In this document: in pieces, positions 1 to 7,709 of the stretch
Numbering within the stretch: position 1 is the stretch's first letter
Layout of the letters: every line of letters starts with the position of its first letter
Assembly: GCA_963821235.1 (NCBI GenBank)
Contig: CAWGCS010000001.1
Location: forward strand, 2,629,467 to 2,693,466
From: CTSoil-043 sp963821235
GTDB lineage: Bacteria; Chloroflexota; Limnocylindria; Limnocylindrales; CSP1-4
Reading direction: 5' to 3'
Length of the DNA: 64,000 bases
The notes under the pieces: model-generated
Told to the model about the DNA's origin: nothing
What the model saw: the letters and a program-made list of their open reading frames with translations, nothing else
Database searches by the model: none
Translations under genes and position numbers: made by a program

Positions 1-179
1 ACGCCGGCGTAGGCGACCACCTCGCGCCCGGCCCGGACCACCAGGTAGTGGGCCAGGCGGTTCGTCTCCAGCTCGTTGCGGTAGGCGTACGAGGGCCAGG
101 GTGTCGTGAAGCTGGCCTTCTCGATCGCCTGGACGGCCGCCAGGTCCTGGTGGGTCATCGGCCCGATGACGAGCCTCAC
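1..179 (-). CDS. rimI: Ribosomal protein S18 alanine N-acetyltransferase RimI-like, N-terminal part
   Basis: Only the first ~59 codons lie in the window; the gene continues past base 1. The start is GTG at 179, giving VRLVIGPMTHQDL and then IEKASFTTPW, which matches the N-terminal strand and helix of GNAT acetyltransferases of the RimI type (typical pattern IE..sF..PWs). The protein would acetylate an N-terminal amine, classically of S18. GTG overlaps the TGA of tsaB by four bases (GTGA), so it is translationally coupled in the tsaE-tsaB-rimI series, a very common bacterial arrangement. The acetyl-CoA binding motif is outside the window, so another GNAT cannot be excluded. Confidence 0.75.
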   Translation of the reverse strand, partial: MRLVIGPMTHQDLAAVQAIEKASFTTPWPSYAYRNELETNRLAHYLVVRAGREVVAYAG

Positions 180-862
180 CGGGGGCCGGGCGACCACGTC
201 ACCTCCCCCGCCGGCGCGGCCATGCCGCGCGGCAGCGTCACGTACTCCGGCCCGAGCGATGCCCCATCGTCCTCGCCCGCCCCGAGCCGTGCCGCGCCGA
301 GCGCGACGAGGGCGGCCGGGAGGCCGTCAAGCGCGGCCGCGCCCCGGACCACCGCCCCATCCGGCGCCCGACCGGGGAGGTCCACCGCGACCAGCACGGC
401 GTCCGGCGCGAGGTCGGGGTCATCCTGGCCGGCCGGCGCGAGGCGTGCCGTCCCGTCGCGGACGACGTACCGGCCGGCGGGACCGGCCGGCAGGAGGACG
501 GCGATCGGGCCGGGCGGGACGGCCCCCGCGGCACGCGCCGCGGCCTCGAGCGCGACCCCGGTCGGGATCCCGACCAGCGGCGCCCCGGCCGCGCGAGCGA
601 TGCCGCGGGCCGTGGCGAGCCCGACCCGCAGCCCGGTGAAGCCGCCCGGGCCCGTGCCCACGACGACGCCGGCCAGCCGTCCGGGCGCCGGGCGCCCGAT
701 CGCGGCGCGAGCGAGGAGGGCGGAGATCCGGGCCAGGATCTCCTCGACGTGGCGGTGGCCGGCTTCCCAGGCATCCGCGGCGAGGAGCGTCCCGTCGGAC
801 GTCCCGAGGGCGACGATCGCACGCGTCGTCGCCGTCTCGATGGCGAGGAACGGCGCGCTCAT
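176..862 (-). CDS. tsaB: tRNA t6A37 threonylcarbamoyl transfer complex subunit TsaB
   Basis: This 228-residue protein starts MSAPFLAIETATT, the usual TsaB N-terminus (LAIDTAT...), and holds GTGPGGFTGLRVGLATARGIA, the conserved ASKHA-fold motif of TsaB/TsaD proteins. TsaB is the non-catalytic partner of TsaD in making N6-threonylcarbamoyladenosine at tRNA position 37. The ATG at 862 overlaps the tsaE stop (ATGA), which fixes the start; the reading frame is open further upstream but without family similarity. The length is typical (about 220-240 aa). tsaD is not in the window. Confidence 0.92.
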   Translation of the reverse strand: MSAPFLAIETATTRAIVALGTSDGTLLAADAWEAGHRHVEEILARISALLARAAIGRPAPGRLAGVVVGTGPGGFTGLRVGLATARGIARAAGAPLVGIPTGVALEAAARAAGAVPPGPIAVLLPAGPAGRYVVRDGTARLAPAGQDDPDLAPDAVLVAVDLPGRAPDGAVVRGAAALDGLPAALVALGAARLGAGEDDGASLGPEYVTLPRGMAAPAGEVTWSPGPR

Positions 863-1329
863 GCGGCAGCCTCCAGCAGGCGCGCGTGGCGCGCGTCGGT
901 GGCCCGCAGGACGAGCGTCCGGGTCGCCTCGCCGGCCCCATCGATGGCGATCTCCAGGCGGCCGGGAGGGAGGGCGGCGCCGAGGCGCTCGGCCCACTCG
1001 ATCACGGTGACGCCCTCTGCGGCTCGCTCGTCGAGGATCCCGGCCGCCAGGGCATCCTCCCCGCTCGCGAGGCGATAGCAGTCCACGTGGAAGAGCGGCA
1101 GGCGCCCGGCATGCTCGGCGACGAGGATGAAAGTGGGCGACGCGACCGGCTCGTCGACCGCCATTCCCCGGGCGATGCCGCGGGCGAGCTCGGTCTTGCC
1201 GGCGCCCAGCGGGCCGTAGAGGGCGACGACGTCGCCGGGTCGAGTGGCCGCGCCGAGGCGCGCCCCGAGGGCGCGGGTCGCGGCGGCGGAGCGACTGGTC
1301 CGCCGGACGGCGGGGGGCGAGGGCGTCAT
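859..1329 (-). CDS. tsaE: tRNA t6A37 biosynthesis ATPase TsaE (YjeE family)
   Basis: This P-loop protein of 156 residues has Walker A GPLGAGKT near residue 41 followed by ELARGIARG, then SPTFILVAEH and FHVDCYRL, the standard TsaE order. TsaE drives turnover of the TsaB-TsaD complex. ATG at 1329 is chosen because the family starts shortly before the P-loop. The preceding 37 bases hold a TAGGCT box 7 nt before the ATG, which could be a -10 element for a nearly leaderless transcript; this is only suggestive. The stop overlaps the tsaB start. Confidence 0.92.
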   Translation of the reverse strand: MTPSPPAVRRTSRSAAATRALGARLGAATRPGDVVALYGPLGAGKTELARGIARGMAVDEPVASPTFILVAEHAGRLPLFHVDCYRLASGEDALAAGILDERAAEGVTVIEWAERLGAALPPGRLEIAIDGAGEATRTLVLRATDARHARLLEAAA

Positions 1330-1366
1330 CGGCGAGAGCCTACCCGATGCGCCGCGTCACGACGGG

Positions 1367-2350
1367 TCAGGCGAACCGCTCGAGGTCGCCCAGCGCAACC
1401 ACGATGGTCCGGCCGTCATCGAGTCGGATCCGCGCGCCTTCCGCCACGACGCCGGCGCCCAGCCGCTGCGGGCCGGCGAGCTCGACGAAGCGGCCCTCGC
1501 GGCCCGCCTGCGCGCCGCCCCGCACGCGGATGTGGTTCCGGGACGGGGCCGGGAGGGTGCGGCGGGCAACGGCGGCCACCAGCATCGGAGGGTTGCCGAC
1601 GAGGCCGACGTCCTGCCCGTCGAGCGCCCCGAGGAGGTCGCGCATCGGCCCGGCGAGGGTGCGCCGCAGGTAGCCGTCGAGGACGAGCACGGGGAACGGG
1701 GCGAGGCGGTGGAGGCCGGCCCGCTGGCGCGCCTCCGAGGCGACGACGTCGCGGCGGTCGCGCTCGGAGAGTGCGGGGACGACGGCCCCCGCGATGCCCA
1801 TCGCCCGGGCTCGCGTCAGGGTCTCGGCGTCGGCGCGCCCGGCGAAGACGACGATCGCCCCGGCCTGGGCCACGTCGAGCGGGACCCGCCGGTCGCCCTC
1901 GTCGCGGAAGATCGAGAGCCGCCCGTGGCCGGGGTCGCCCAGCAGCTCCGAGCCGGGAATCCCGATCCCCTCGAGCTGGAGGACGATCTCGACGCCCGCG
2001 TGGATCTCGACGATCCGCCCGGCGGCCGGGGCAGCGACGAGGTCGGGGTGCGGCCCGGTCGCGATCCGCCGCCGCCCCTCGTGCTCGAAGAGCAGCTCGC
2101 CCGCCGGGGCGGTGCCACGCCGGCCCGGCTCGGCCGCGATCCAGGCCCCCGGATGGGCCGTGCCAGCGTGCGGCGCGACGTCGCCGACCTCGACGAGCCG
2201 CGGGTCGCGAACGCGCTCGGCGAGGAGGTCGCCGGCCGCCACGATGGCGCCGGCCGCCGCGAGGATCCGGTCCCCAGGCACGAGCGGCACCCGGACGAGC
2301 GGCCGCTCGACGAGGAGGTGGCGGGCCGGGACGAGGGCGAGCCCGTTCAT
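1367..2350 (-). CDS. Uncharacterised 327 aa protein with barrel/KOW-like segments, GlmL-cassette member
   Basis: I do not recognise a named family. The start is ATG at 2350 (MNGLALVPARHLL), overlapping the stop of the GlmL-like gene by four bases. Two glycine/valine-rich segments look like lipoyl or barrel-sandwich hairpins: VPLVPGDRILAAAGAIVAAG near residue 22 and PAAGRIVEIHAGVEIVLQ near residue 110. The last ~60 residues (GRFVELAGPQRLGAGV...) resemble a small KOW/SH3-type barrel. The middle (QAGAIVVFAGRADAET, ARAMGIAGAVVPAL) has alternating strand/helix character. No signal peptide or membrane span. Tight coupling to the GlmL-like gene suggests a shared job. Confidence 0.7.
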   Translation of the reverse strand: MNGLALVPARHLLVERPLVRVPLVPGDRILAAAGAIVAAGDLLAERVRDPRLVEVGDVAPHAGTAHPGAWIAAEPGRRGTAPAGELLFEHEGRRRIATGPHPDLVAAPAAGRIVEIHAGVEIVLQLEGIGIPGSELLGDPGHGRLSIFRDEGDRRVPLDVAQAGAIVVFAGRADAETLTRARAMGIAGAVVPALSERDRRDVVASEARQRAGLHRLAPFPVLVLDGYLRRTLAGPMRDLLGALDGQDVGLVGNPPMLVAAVARRTLPAPSRNHIRVRGGAQAGREGRFVELAGPQRLGAGVVAEGARIRLDDGRTIVVALGDLERFA

Positions 2351-4029
2351 CGGTCGCGCTCCGGCCAGAGGGCCCGCTCCCAGCGGGCGAGGAGGGTGCG
2401 GCGCTCGTCGGTCCGCTCCGGCAGGCGGAGCGGCGCGTCGCGCAGGTCGACGACGAGGCCGGCGAGGCCGCCCGTGGCGCGGACGGCGAAGCGGCGGCCG
2501 CGGACCCCGAGGTCCACCGGCGACCGGAAGGCCAGCTCGACCGATGCCGCCTGTCCGGGCGGCAGGTCGACGAGGGCGAGGCCGCCTGCTGCGAGGTCGA
2601 GCTCCACGGGCGCTCCGTCGGCGGCGAGCCGGAGGTGGCCAGCCGATCGGCCGCGCGCGCCGCGCGGCATCGCGAGGGTTCCCAGCGGCATCACGGCGTC
2701 GGGGAGGAGCTCGGCGATGAGGCGCGCCCGCTCGGCGGGCTCGTCGATCGTGCCCAGCGGCGCCAGGAGCCGTGCCGGGTCCGTGGCGACCTGGACGACC
2801 CCCGACCGCCGCAGGGCATCGGCCGCGACGAGGAGCGCGGCCGATGCCGGGATCGATGCCCACGCCCCGCCGGCCAGGATCAGCAGGTCCGGGGCCGGGC
2901 CGCCCAGCTCCGCGTCGGTCGCCGCGACCAGGCGCTCGACCGCCGCCCGCAGCGCCGCCGCGCGGAGGAGGGCGCCGTCGCCGGCCAGGTCGGCCCACGG
3001 CGCCAGGCGCATCTCGGCCAGGCGGTCGCGCAGGCGGGCCCGGTCCACCCCGAGCGTGGCCCAGCTCTCGACGCCGTCGAGCGCCGCGTCGTCGTCGGCG
3101 ACGCCCAGGGCCGCCGACGCGACCTCCATGGCGGCGACCCGGCCGGCGTCGCCCGCCGCCACGCCCGGCGCGGCGCGCACCCGGAGGGCGCCGCCCATGC
3201 CGACCTCGAGGAGCTCGACCCGCAGTCCGAGGACCTGGGCGAGGGTCGCGGCGGCGGCCACCAGCCCCTGGCGCGCGTCGCCGGGGGCGGCCCGGCGGCC
3301 GGCGAGGATCGTGCGCAGGTCCCCCTCCGCGTCGCCATGCGGCCGCGGGACGGCGACGGTCTCCGTCTCCATCGGGAAGGCCGGTCCGTGGGCCGCGGCG
3401 GCGCCGACGAGGATGACCGGCATCGCCGGCCGCCGCTCGGCGATCCCCGCCGCCAGGGCGACCAGCTCGCCCACGAGGTCTCGCTCGTCGGCGGCCGGCG
3501 GGTCGGCGGTCCCGACGACGAGCGCGGCGACCCCGGGGCGGGTCGCCCGCCGCGTCGCGGTGAGCGGGTCGACCGCCTCGGCGCTGGCCCCGATGGTGCG
3601 CCAGCCGGCGGCTGCGGCGTCGGCCTCCAGGCGCGCACGGGTCGCTTCCGTGGCCGCCAGCACGGCGAGGATGGGGGCCGGGGCGGACGAGGCTTCGAGG
3701 CGCGGCAGCGGCGCCCGCGGCGCGGCCGCGGAGGGGGCGACGCCCTTCGTCCGGCCGGCGGCCGTCGGGGGGAGCTCGAGCTCGGCGGCGATCTCGGGGT
3801 CGCCAGCCCGGACGCGCTCGACGACAAGCTCGACGAGGACGTCCGGATCCGCTCCGGCCGGCACCGCGGCGGCGCCCAGGAGCCGCCATCGCCGCCCGAT
3901 CCGGCCGACCAGCCCGGCCGCGCAGGTCGCCGTGCCGCGGTCGAGGGTGACGAAGGCGGCAGGCGCGGGGCCCGCGATCGGCGCCGGCACCTCCCCCGCG
4001 TCGCGGGTGGGAGAGGCCGCGTCGGTCAC
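2347..4029 (-). CDS. GlmL/MutL-like ASKHA-fold protein (divergent)
   Basis: This 560-residue protein begins with GTG at 4029, overlapping the previous stop (GTGA). Near residue 26 it has FVTLDRGTATCAAGLVGR, placed like the DIGST nucleotide-binding strand of GlmL, the glutamate-mutase-associated ATPase-like family. Near residue 277, LEVGMGGALRVRAA sits where GlmL proteins carry a DIGGATTDV phosphate loop, and DLLILAGGAWA near residue 390 resembles a third ASKHA glycine motif. The acidic residue of the first loop is partly kept but the second loop has lost Asp and Thr, so ATP hydrolysis is doubtful. No glutamate mutase genes are nearby, so the function is unknown. Confidence 0.6.
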   Translation of the reverse strand: MTDAASPTRDAGEVPAPIAGPAPAAFVTLDRGTATCAAGLVGRIGRRWRLLGAAAVPAGADPDVLVELVVERVRAGDPEIAAELELPPTAAGRTKGVAPSAAAPRAPLPRLEASSAPAPILAVLAATEATRARLEADAAAAGWRTIGASAEAVDPLTATRRATRPGVAALVVGTADPPAADERDLVGELVALAAGIAERRPAMPVILVGAAAAHGPAFPMETETVAVPRPHGDAEGDLRTILAGRRAAPGDARQGLVAAAATLAQVLGLRVELLEVGMGGALRVRAAPGVAAGDAGRVAAMEVASAALGVADDDAALDGVESWATLGVDRARLRDRLAEMRLAPWADLAGDGALLRAAALRAAVERLVAATDAELGGPAPDLLILAGGAWASIPASAALLVAADALRRSGVVQVATDPARLLAPLGTIDEPAERARLIAELLPDAVMPLGTLAMPRGARGRSAGHLRLAADGAPVELDLAAGGLALVDLPPGQAASVELAFRSPVDLGVRGRRFAVRATGGLAGLVVDLRDAPLRLPERTDERRTLLARWERALWPERDR

Positions 4030-4322
4030 GCGTCCCAGCTCAGGTCCTCGTCGAGCTCCTCGAGCCGGTCGATCAGCTGCTCGATCCCGAGCTCATCCGC
4101 GAGGATCGCCCTGGCCGGCTCGTTGTCGCCCCCGAAGAGGCGACGGAGGACTGGGTCGAAGAACGTCATGGCGCTGCCCGCCAGCATGCCGTCGGGCATG
4201 CTCGCCTGGAGGAAGAGCACGGCGGGACCGGTCATCCCGTGGAGGAGGATCTCGCGAGCCACCTCCTCGACGAGCTCGGCCCTGCGCTCGGGGGTCGGAA
4301 GGCCGCCGGCCGCTCCGGTCAC
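4026..4322 (-). CDS. Small conserved-looking hypothetical protein (98 aa)
   Basis: GTG at 4322 overlaps the macro-domain gene stop and the TGA at 4026 overlaps the GlmL-like start, so the frame is held by four-base overlaps at both ends, good evidence that it is translated. The protein has a helical N-terminus (PERRAELVEEVAREIL), a hydrophobic centre (GPAVLFLQASMPDG, SAMTFFDPVL) and an acidic C-terminus (IEQLIDRLEELDEDLSWDA). The centre could be an amphipathic or membrane-surface helix rather than a clear span. I do not recognise a named family. Context suggests a partner of the GlmL-like protein. Confidence 0.7.
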   Translation of the reverse strand: MTGAAGGLPTPERRAELVEEVAREILLHGMTGPAVLFLQASMPDGMLAGSAMTFFDPVLRRLFGGDNEPARAILADELGIEQLIDRLEELDEDLSWDA

Positions 4323-4858
4323 GCGGGCCGACCCGGAGCGGCCGACCCGACCGCGGCGGGCGTCGCGAGCGCGACGCGGAAGGCCTCGTAGGCGGCCGCC
4401 CCGCGGAGGGCGAAGGTCACCGTGCGGAGCTGCCGGGCGCGCGGCGCCTCCTCCCGCACGGCGGCGACGGCGATTCGGGCGGCCTCGTCGAGCGGGAAGC
4501 CGCCGACGCCGGTGCCGAGGGCCGGGATGGCCAGGGTCTCGACGCCCAGCTCGCGGGCCCGCCGGATGGCGCTGCGGACGGCGCCGTCGATGGCCTCCGC
4601 GCTGGTCCGGCGCTGCTGGTCCAGGGAGACGGCGTGGATGACCCAGCGGGCGGCCAGCGTCCCGCCGCCCGTCACGATGGCCTCGCCCATCGCGATCGGA
4701 CCCTGCCGGACGGCCGCGAACTCGATCTCGTCGCCACCGCGACGCTTGATCGCGCCGGCGACGCCGGTGGACATCCAGAGGGTGACGTTCGCGGGGTTCA
4801 CGATCGCATCGACCTCGAGGTCGCAGATGTCGCCGTTCCAGAGCGCGAGCTGCGCCAT
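4319..4858 (-). CDS. Macro-domain protein (ADP-ribose/O-acetyl-ADP-ribose hydrolase type)
   Basis: The 179-residue protein is essentially one macro domain: GDICDLEVDAIVNPANVTLWMSTGVAGAIKR contains the VNPAN motif and the glycine-rich ligand loop, and IPALGTGVGGFP is the second phosphate-binding loop. Such enzymes remove ADP-ribose or deacetylate O-acetyl-ADP-ribose. I chose ATG 4858 (MAQLALWNGDI) because a GGGAG lies 10 bases upstream; ATG 4867 (MGDMAQ) is an alternative. Either start lies inside the last codons of alr, an overlap of about 61 bases in a different frame. Confidence 0.88.
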   Translation of the reverse strand: MAQLALWNGDICDLEVDAIVNPANVTLWMSTGVAGAIKRRGGDEIEFAAVRQGPIAMGEAIVTGGGTLAARWVIHAVSLDQQRRTSAEAIDGAVRSAIRRARELGVETLAIPALGTGVGGFPLDEAARIAVAAVREEAPRARQLRTVTFALRGAAAYEAFRVALATPAAVGSAAPGRPA

Positions 4859-6144
4859 GTCCCCCATTCTCCCGTGAGCGTGCGGATTCCGACCGCCACG
4901 GCCCGCGCAGTGTACACCCGAGGCAGGCGCCGGGACATCGCGGCGACCACCTCCCAGCTGATCGTGGTGCGCTCCTGCGCCAGCTCGGCGGCCGTGATCT
5001 CGTCGTCGTCCTGCTCGCCGAGGAGCACGAACTCGTCGTCCGGCGTCACCGCCGGGCCGGGCACGTCGGTGACGTCCGCCATCACCGCGTCCATCGCCAC
5101 CGTCCCCACGAGGGCGACCCGCTGACCGCGGACCAGCGCCGTGGCCCGGTTCGAGAGGGACCGCGACCACCCGTCGCCGTAGCCGACCGGGAGGGTCGCG
5201 ATCCGGCTCGGGCGGGCCGTGACGAACGACGGCCCGTAGCCGATCCCGCATCCCGCCGGGAGCTCCGCCACCCGGATCGGGCGCGCTCGCAGGGAGAGGA
5301 CGGGCCGCAGGCTGGCGTGGATCCCGGTCGCGGCCCGGCCGATCGGGAGGCCCTCCGGGACGATCCCATAGAGCGCCAGCCCGACGCGCAGGCCGTCGAA
5401 GACCGGCCGGCGACCGCCGACGAAGCGCTCGACGGCGAGGAGGCCACCCGAGGCGAGGAGGTGGCGACGGGGCACCTCGATACCGGCCCTCCGGAGGGCG
5501 GCGACCGCCGCCTCGAAGCGGGCCACCTGGCCGTCGGAGCGGGGACGGTCCTCGGGAGCCTGGAGGTGGGACCACGCGCCAAGCAGGTGCGCCCCGTCCG
5601 TCGCGGCGATCCGACGGCCAGCCTGGATCGCCTCGTCGGGCGTCAGCCCGTCGCGGCCGAGCCCGGTCTCGAGGCCGAGCTGGACGCCGAGCCGGCCGAT
5701 CTCGCGGTGCGCCCGCCGGCGGGACGCGGCGTACGCGACGAGGGTCCGCTCGAGGAGGCCCGCATCCCCGGCCGCGATGTCGATCCCGGCTCGCGCCGCG
5801 GCGGGGGCACCGTCGGGCGGGATCGGGAAGAGGACGAGAAGCGGCACGGCCAGGCCCGTGCGACGCAGGACGAGGGCCTCGTCGAGGGTCGCCACGCAGA
5901 GCCCGCGGGCGCCTGCCTCGACGGCGGCCACGGAGACCGGCAGCGCCCCGTGACCGTACGCGTCGGCCTTGACGACGGCTTCCAGGAGAACCGAGGGAGG
6001 GAGCGCCGCCCGGATCGCGGCCACGTTCGCCGCCAGGCGGTCGAGGTCGACCTCGAGCCAGGCCGTCCGCGGCAGCGGCGGCAGCCCCGCCGCCCGGAGG
6101 CGGGCCTCGATCCCGGGTCCCGGCCCCACCCCGGGGACCGTCAC
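4798..6144 (-). CDS. alr: Alanine racemase with C-terminal extension
   Basis: This PLP enzyme makes D-alanine for peptidoglycan. The N-terminal barrel has the pyridoxal lysine in EAVVKADAYGHG, and the C-terminal domain has the catalytic tyrosine in GIGYGPSF, the substrate arginine context GRLGVQLGLETGLGRDG, and GTVAMDAVMADVT. The start is GTG 6144, overlapping the nnrD stop (GTGA); this adds ~20 residues before the barrel. At 448 residues it is long because the usual RLPRVY end is followed by ~38 extra residues (TARAVAVGIRTLTGEWG...) that read through the start of the macro-domain gene. No frameshift is obvious. Confidence 0.92.
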   Translation of the reverse strand: MTVPGVGPGPGIEARLRAAGLPPLPRTAWLEVDLDRLAANVAAIRAALPPSVLLEAVVKADAYGHGALPVSVAAVEAGARGLCVATLDEALVLRRTGLAVPLLVLFPIPPDGAPAAARAGIDIAAGDAGLLERTLVAYAASRRRAHREIGRLGVQLGLETGLGRDGLTPDEAIQAGRRIAATDGAHLLGAWSHLQAPEDRPRSDGQVARFEAAVAALRRAGIEVPRRHLLASGGLLAVERFVGGRRPVFDGLRVGLALYGIVPEGLPIGRAATGIHASLRPVLSLRARPIRVAELPAGCGIGYGPSFVTARPSRIATLPVGYGDGWSRSLSNRATALVRGQRVALVGTVAMDAVMADVTDVPGPAVTPDDEFVLLGEQDDDEITAAELAQERTTISWEVVAAMSRRLPRVYTARAVAVGIRTLTGEWGTWRSSRSGTATSATSRSMRS

Positions 6145-7157
6145 GTGGGGCCAGCCGCCTTCTCCGGCTGGAGGTCCTCGGCCGGGGCGTCCGCCGTGCC
6201 GCCGAACCCGACGCGGCTTCTCCTCGTGCGCCGGGCCACCTCGGCGGCGAGGCGCCGGCGGGCGAGGGCGATCTCGAGCGGCAGGTCGCCGGCCAGCAGC
6301 CCGGAGTCGCCCACGCGGGCGCGGACTGCCTCGCCGGCAGACCCGTGGAGGTAGACGCCGAGGCGCGCGGCGGCGTAGGGGGCCATGCCCTGGGCGAGGA
6401 GGGCGCCGATCGTGCCGGCCAGGACGTCGCCCGTCCCCCCGGTGGCGAGCCCCGGGTTCTCGAACGGCGCCACCGCGACGGCACCGTCGGGCGCCGCGAT
6501 CACCGTGTGGGCACCCTTCAGGACGACGACGTGGCCCCAGGTGGCGGCCGCGTCGAGGGCGGCCTCGCGGCGGGCCTCGTCGTCCTCGTTGAGGTCGCCG
6601 TCGGCGCCAGGCGAGATCCCGGACGCGGCCCGCAGGCGGGCGAACTCGCCGGCATGCGGGGTGAGGACGGACGGCCGGCGCACGCCCTCCCACCAGCCGT
6701 CCTCCGCCGCGAGCGTGCGGAGGGCCTCTGCGTCGACGACGGCCGGGCAGGCGTCGTCGCCGGCAGCGGGACCGAGGACGCCCCGCACCAGCTCGCCGGT
6801 CGCCAGCGCGGGTCGGAGTCCGGGGCCGATCACCATGGCGTCGTGATCGTGGTCCAGGATCCGGGCAAGGGCGGGCTCCGGGTCGACCTCCTCGACATCG
6901 TCCTCGACGAGCGGCATCGTCGTGGCCTCGACGACCTTGGCCGCGAAGAGCGGCTGGAGGGACTCCGGCACGGCCAGCGTCACGAGGCCGGCGCCGGCGC
7001 GCCCGGCGGCCTGGCAGACGAGGAGGGCTGCCCCCGCGTAGTCGAGCGACCCGGCGACGACGAGGAGCTTCCCGAAGGTCCCCTTGTGCGCCCGCGCCGG
7101 GCGGGCCGGCAGCAGGGCCTCCGCGACGCGGTCGTCGAGACGCTCGACGTCAGCCAC
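6141..7157 (-). CDS. nnrD: ADP-dependent NAD(P)H-hydrate dehydratase (stand-alone YjeF C-terminal type)
   Basis: This 338-residue ribokinase-fold protein repairs hydrated NAD(P)H. Key motifs: HKGTFGKLLVVAGS near residue 24, GPGLRP near 120, LTPHAGEFARL near 175, VLKGAHTVI, and NPGLATGGTGDVLAGT with the catalytic aspartate. The N-terminal epimerase domain found in fused NnrDE proteins is absent, so an epimerase would be encoded elsewhere. ATG 7157 lies within the last codons of acpS (8-base overlap). A Lys/Arg-rich C-terminal tail follows the domain. The acpS-nnrD-alr neighbourhood is widespread in bacteria. Confidence 0.92.
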   Translation of the reverse strand: MADVERLDDRVAEALLPARPARAHKGTFGKLLVVAGSLDYAGAALLVCQAAGRAGAGLVTLAVPESLQPLFAAKVVEATTMPLVEDDVEEVDPEPALARILDHDHDAMVIGPGLRPALATGELVRGVLGPAAGDDACPAVVDAEALRTLAAEDGWWEGVRRPSVLTPHAGEFARLRAASGISPGADGDLNEDDEARREAALDAAATWGHVVVLKGAHTVIAAPDGAVAVAPFENPGLATGGTGDVLAGTIGALLAQGMAPYAAARLGVYLHGSAGEAVRARVGDSGLLAGDLPLEIALARRRLAAEVARRTRRSRVGFGGTADAPAEDLQPEKAAGPT

Positions 7158-7701
7158 CGGCTCCCTCCCCGGCGGCCGCCCCGGAACCGCGGTCGAGGGC
7201 GGCCACGTCGCGGGCGAGCGCTCGGAGGCGCTCCATTCGCCGCAGGAGGGCGGCCTCGCGCTCGTCGAGGCGGGCGTCGATGTCGGGCGGGAAGAGGTAG
7301 CGGCCGCCGGCCGTCCGCACCCCGAAGGCGATCGCCAGGGCGTACTCGCGCTCGTGGGTGATGCTCACCGCCACCCGCTCGAGGCCGAGCTGGTCGGCCC
7401 GCCCTGCCGCCCGCCCGTGGAGGCGGACCGCAGGCTGGCCGGTGGGCAGGCGCTCGATCTCGATGTCGCGCCAGCCGATCCCCCGCACCCCGAGGCCGAG
7501 GACCTTGCTGACGGCCTCCTTCGCGGCCCACCGGCCGGCGAACGTCTGCGGTCGCCGGCGGACGTAGCGCGCCTCCGCCGGCGTGAGGACGCGGGCGACG
7601 AACCGCTCGCCGAAGCGGTCGAGGGCCTCGCGGATCCGGTCGACGCGGATGATGTCGAGGCCGACCTCGGCGGTGCCCGGCGGGACGGGCGTCGCGTCCA
7701 C
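7150..7701 (-). CDS. acpS: Holo-[acyl-carrier-protein] synthase with C-terminal helical extension
   Basis: AcpS moves 4'-phosphopantetheine from CoA to acyl carrier protein. The domain starts VGLDIIRVDRIREAL (Mg-binding Asp) and continues FAGRWAAKEAVSKVLG (the second metal Glu) and VAVSITHEREYALAIA. The start is GTG 7701, eight bases after the glmS stop with AGAGGA just upstream. The enzyme core ends near residue 130; the remaining ~50 residues (FPPDIDARLDEREAALLRRM...) are predicted helical and charged, making the protein (183 aa) longer than the usual 120-140. The extension does not disturb the core motifs. Confidence 0.9.
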   Translation of the reverse strand: MDATPVPPGTAEVGLDIIRVDRIREALDRFGERFVARVLTPAEARYVRRRPQTFAGRWAAKEAVSKVLGLGVRGIGWRDIEIERLPTGQPAVRLHGRAAGRADQLGLERVAVSITHEREYALAIAFGVRTAGGRYLFPPDIDARLDEREAALLRRMERLRALARDVAALDRGSGAAAGEGAGG

Positions 7702-7709
7702 GGCGTCCT

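Noticed and set aside
886..5125. Very long plus-strand open frames (over 1200 codons) antisense to tsaE through alr
   Set aside because: High GC removes stop codons from antisense frames. The products are Arg/Gly/Ala-rich without motifs, and the minus strand holds recognisable proteins.
4319..6484. A single long frame joining the macro-domain protein to sequence across alr
   Set aside because: The upstream part is an out-of-frame reading of alr; the macro domain starts at 4858 or 4867.
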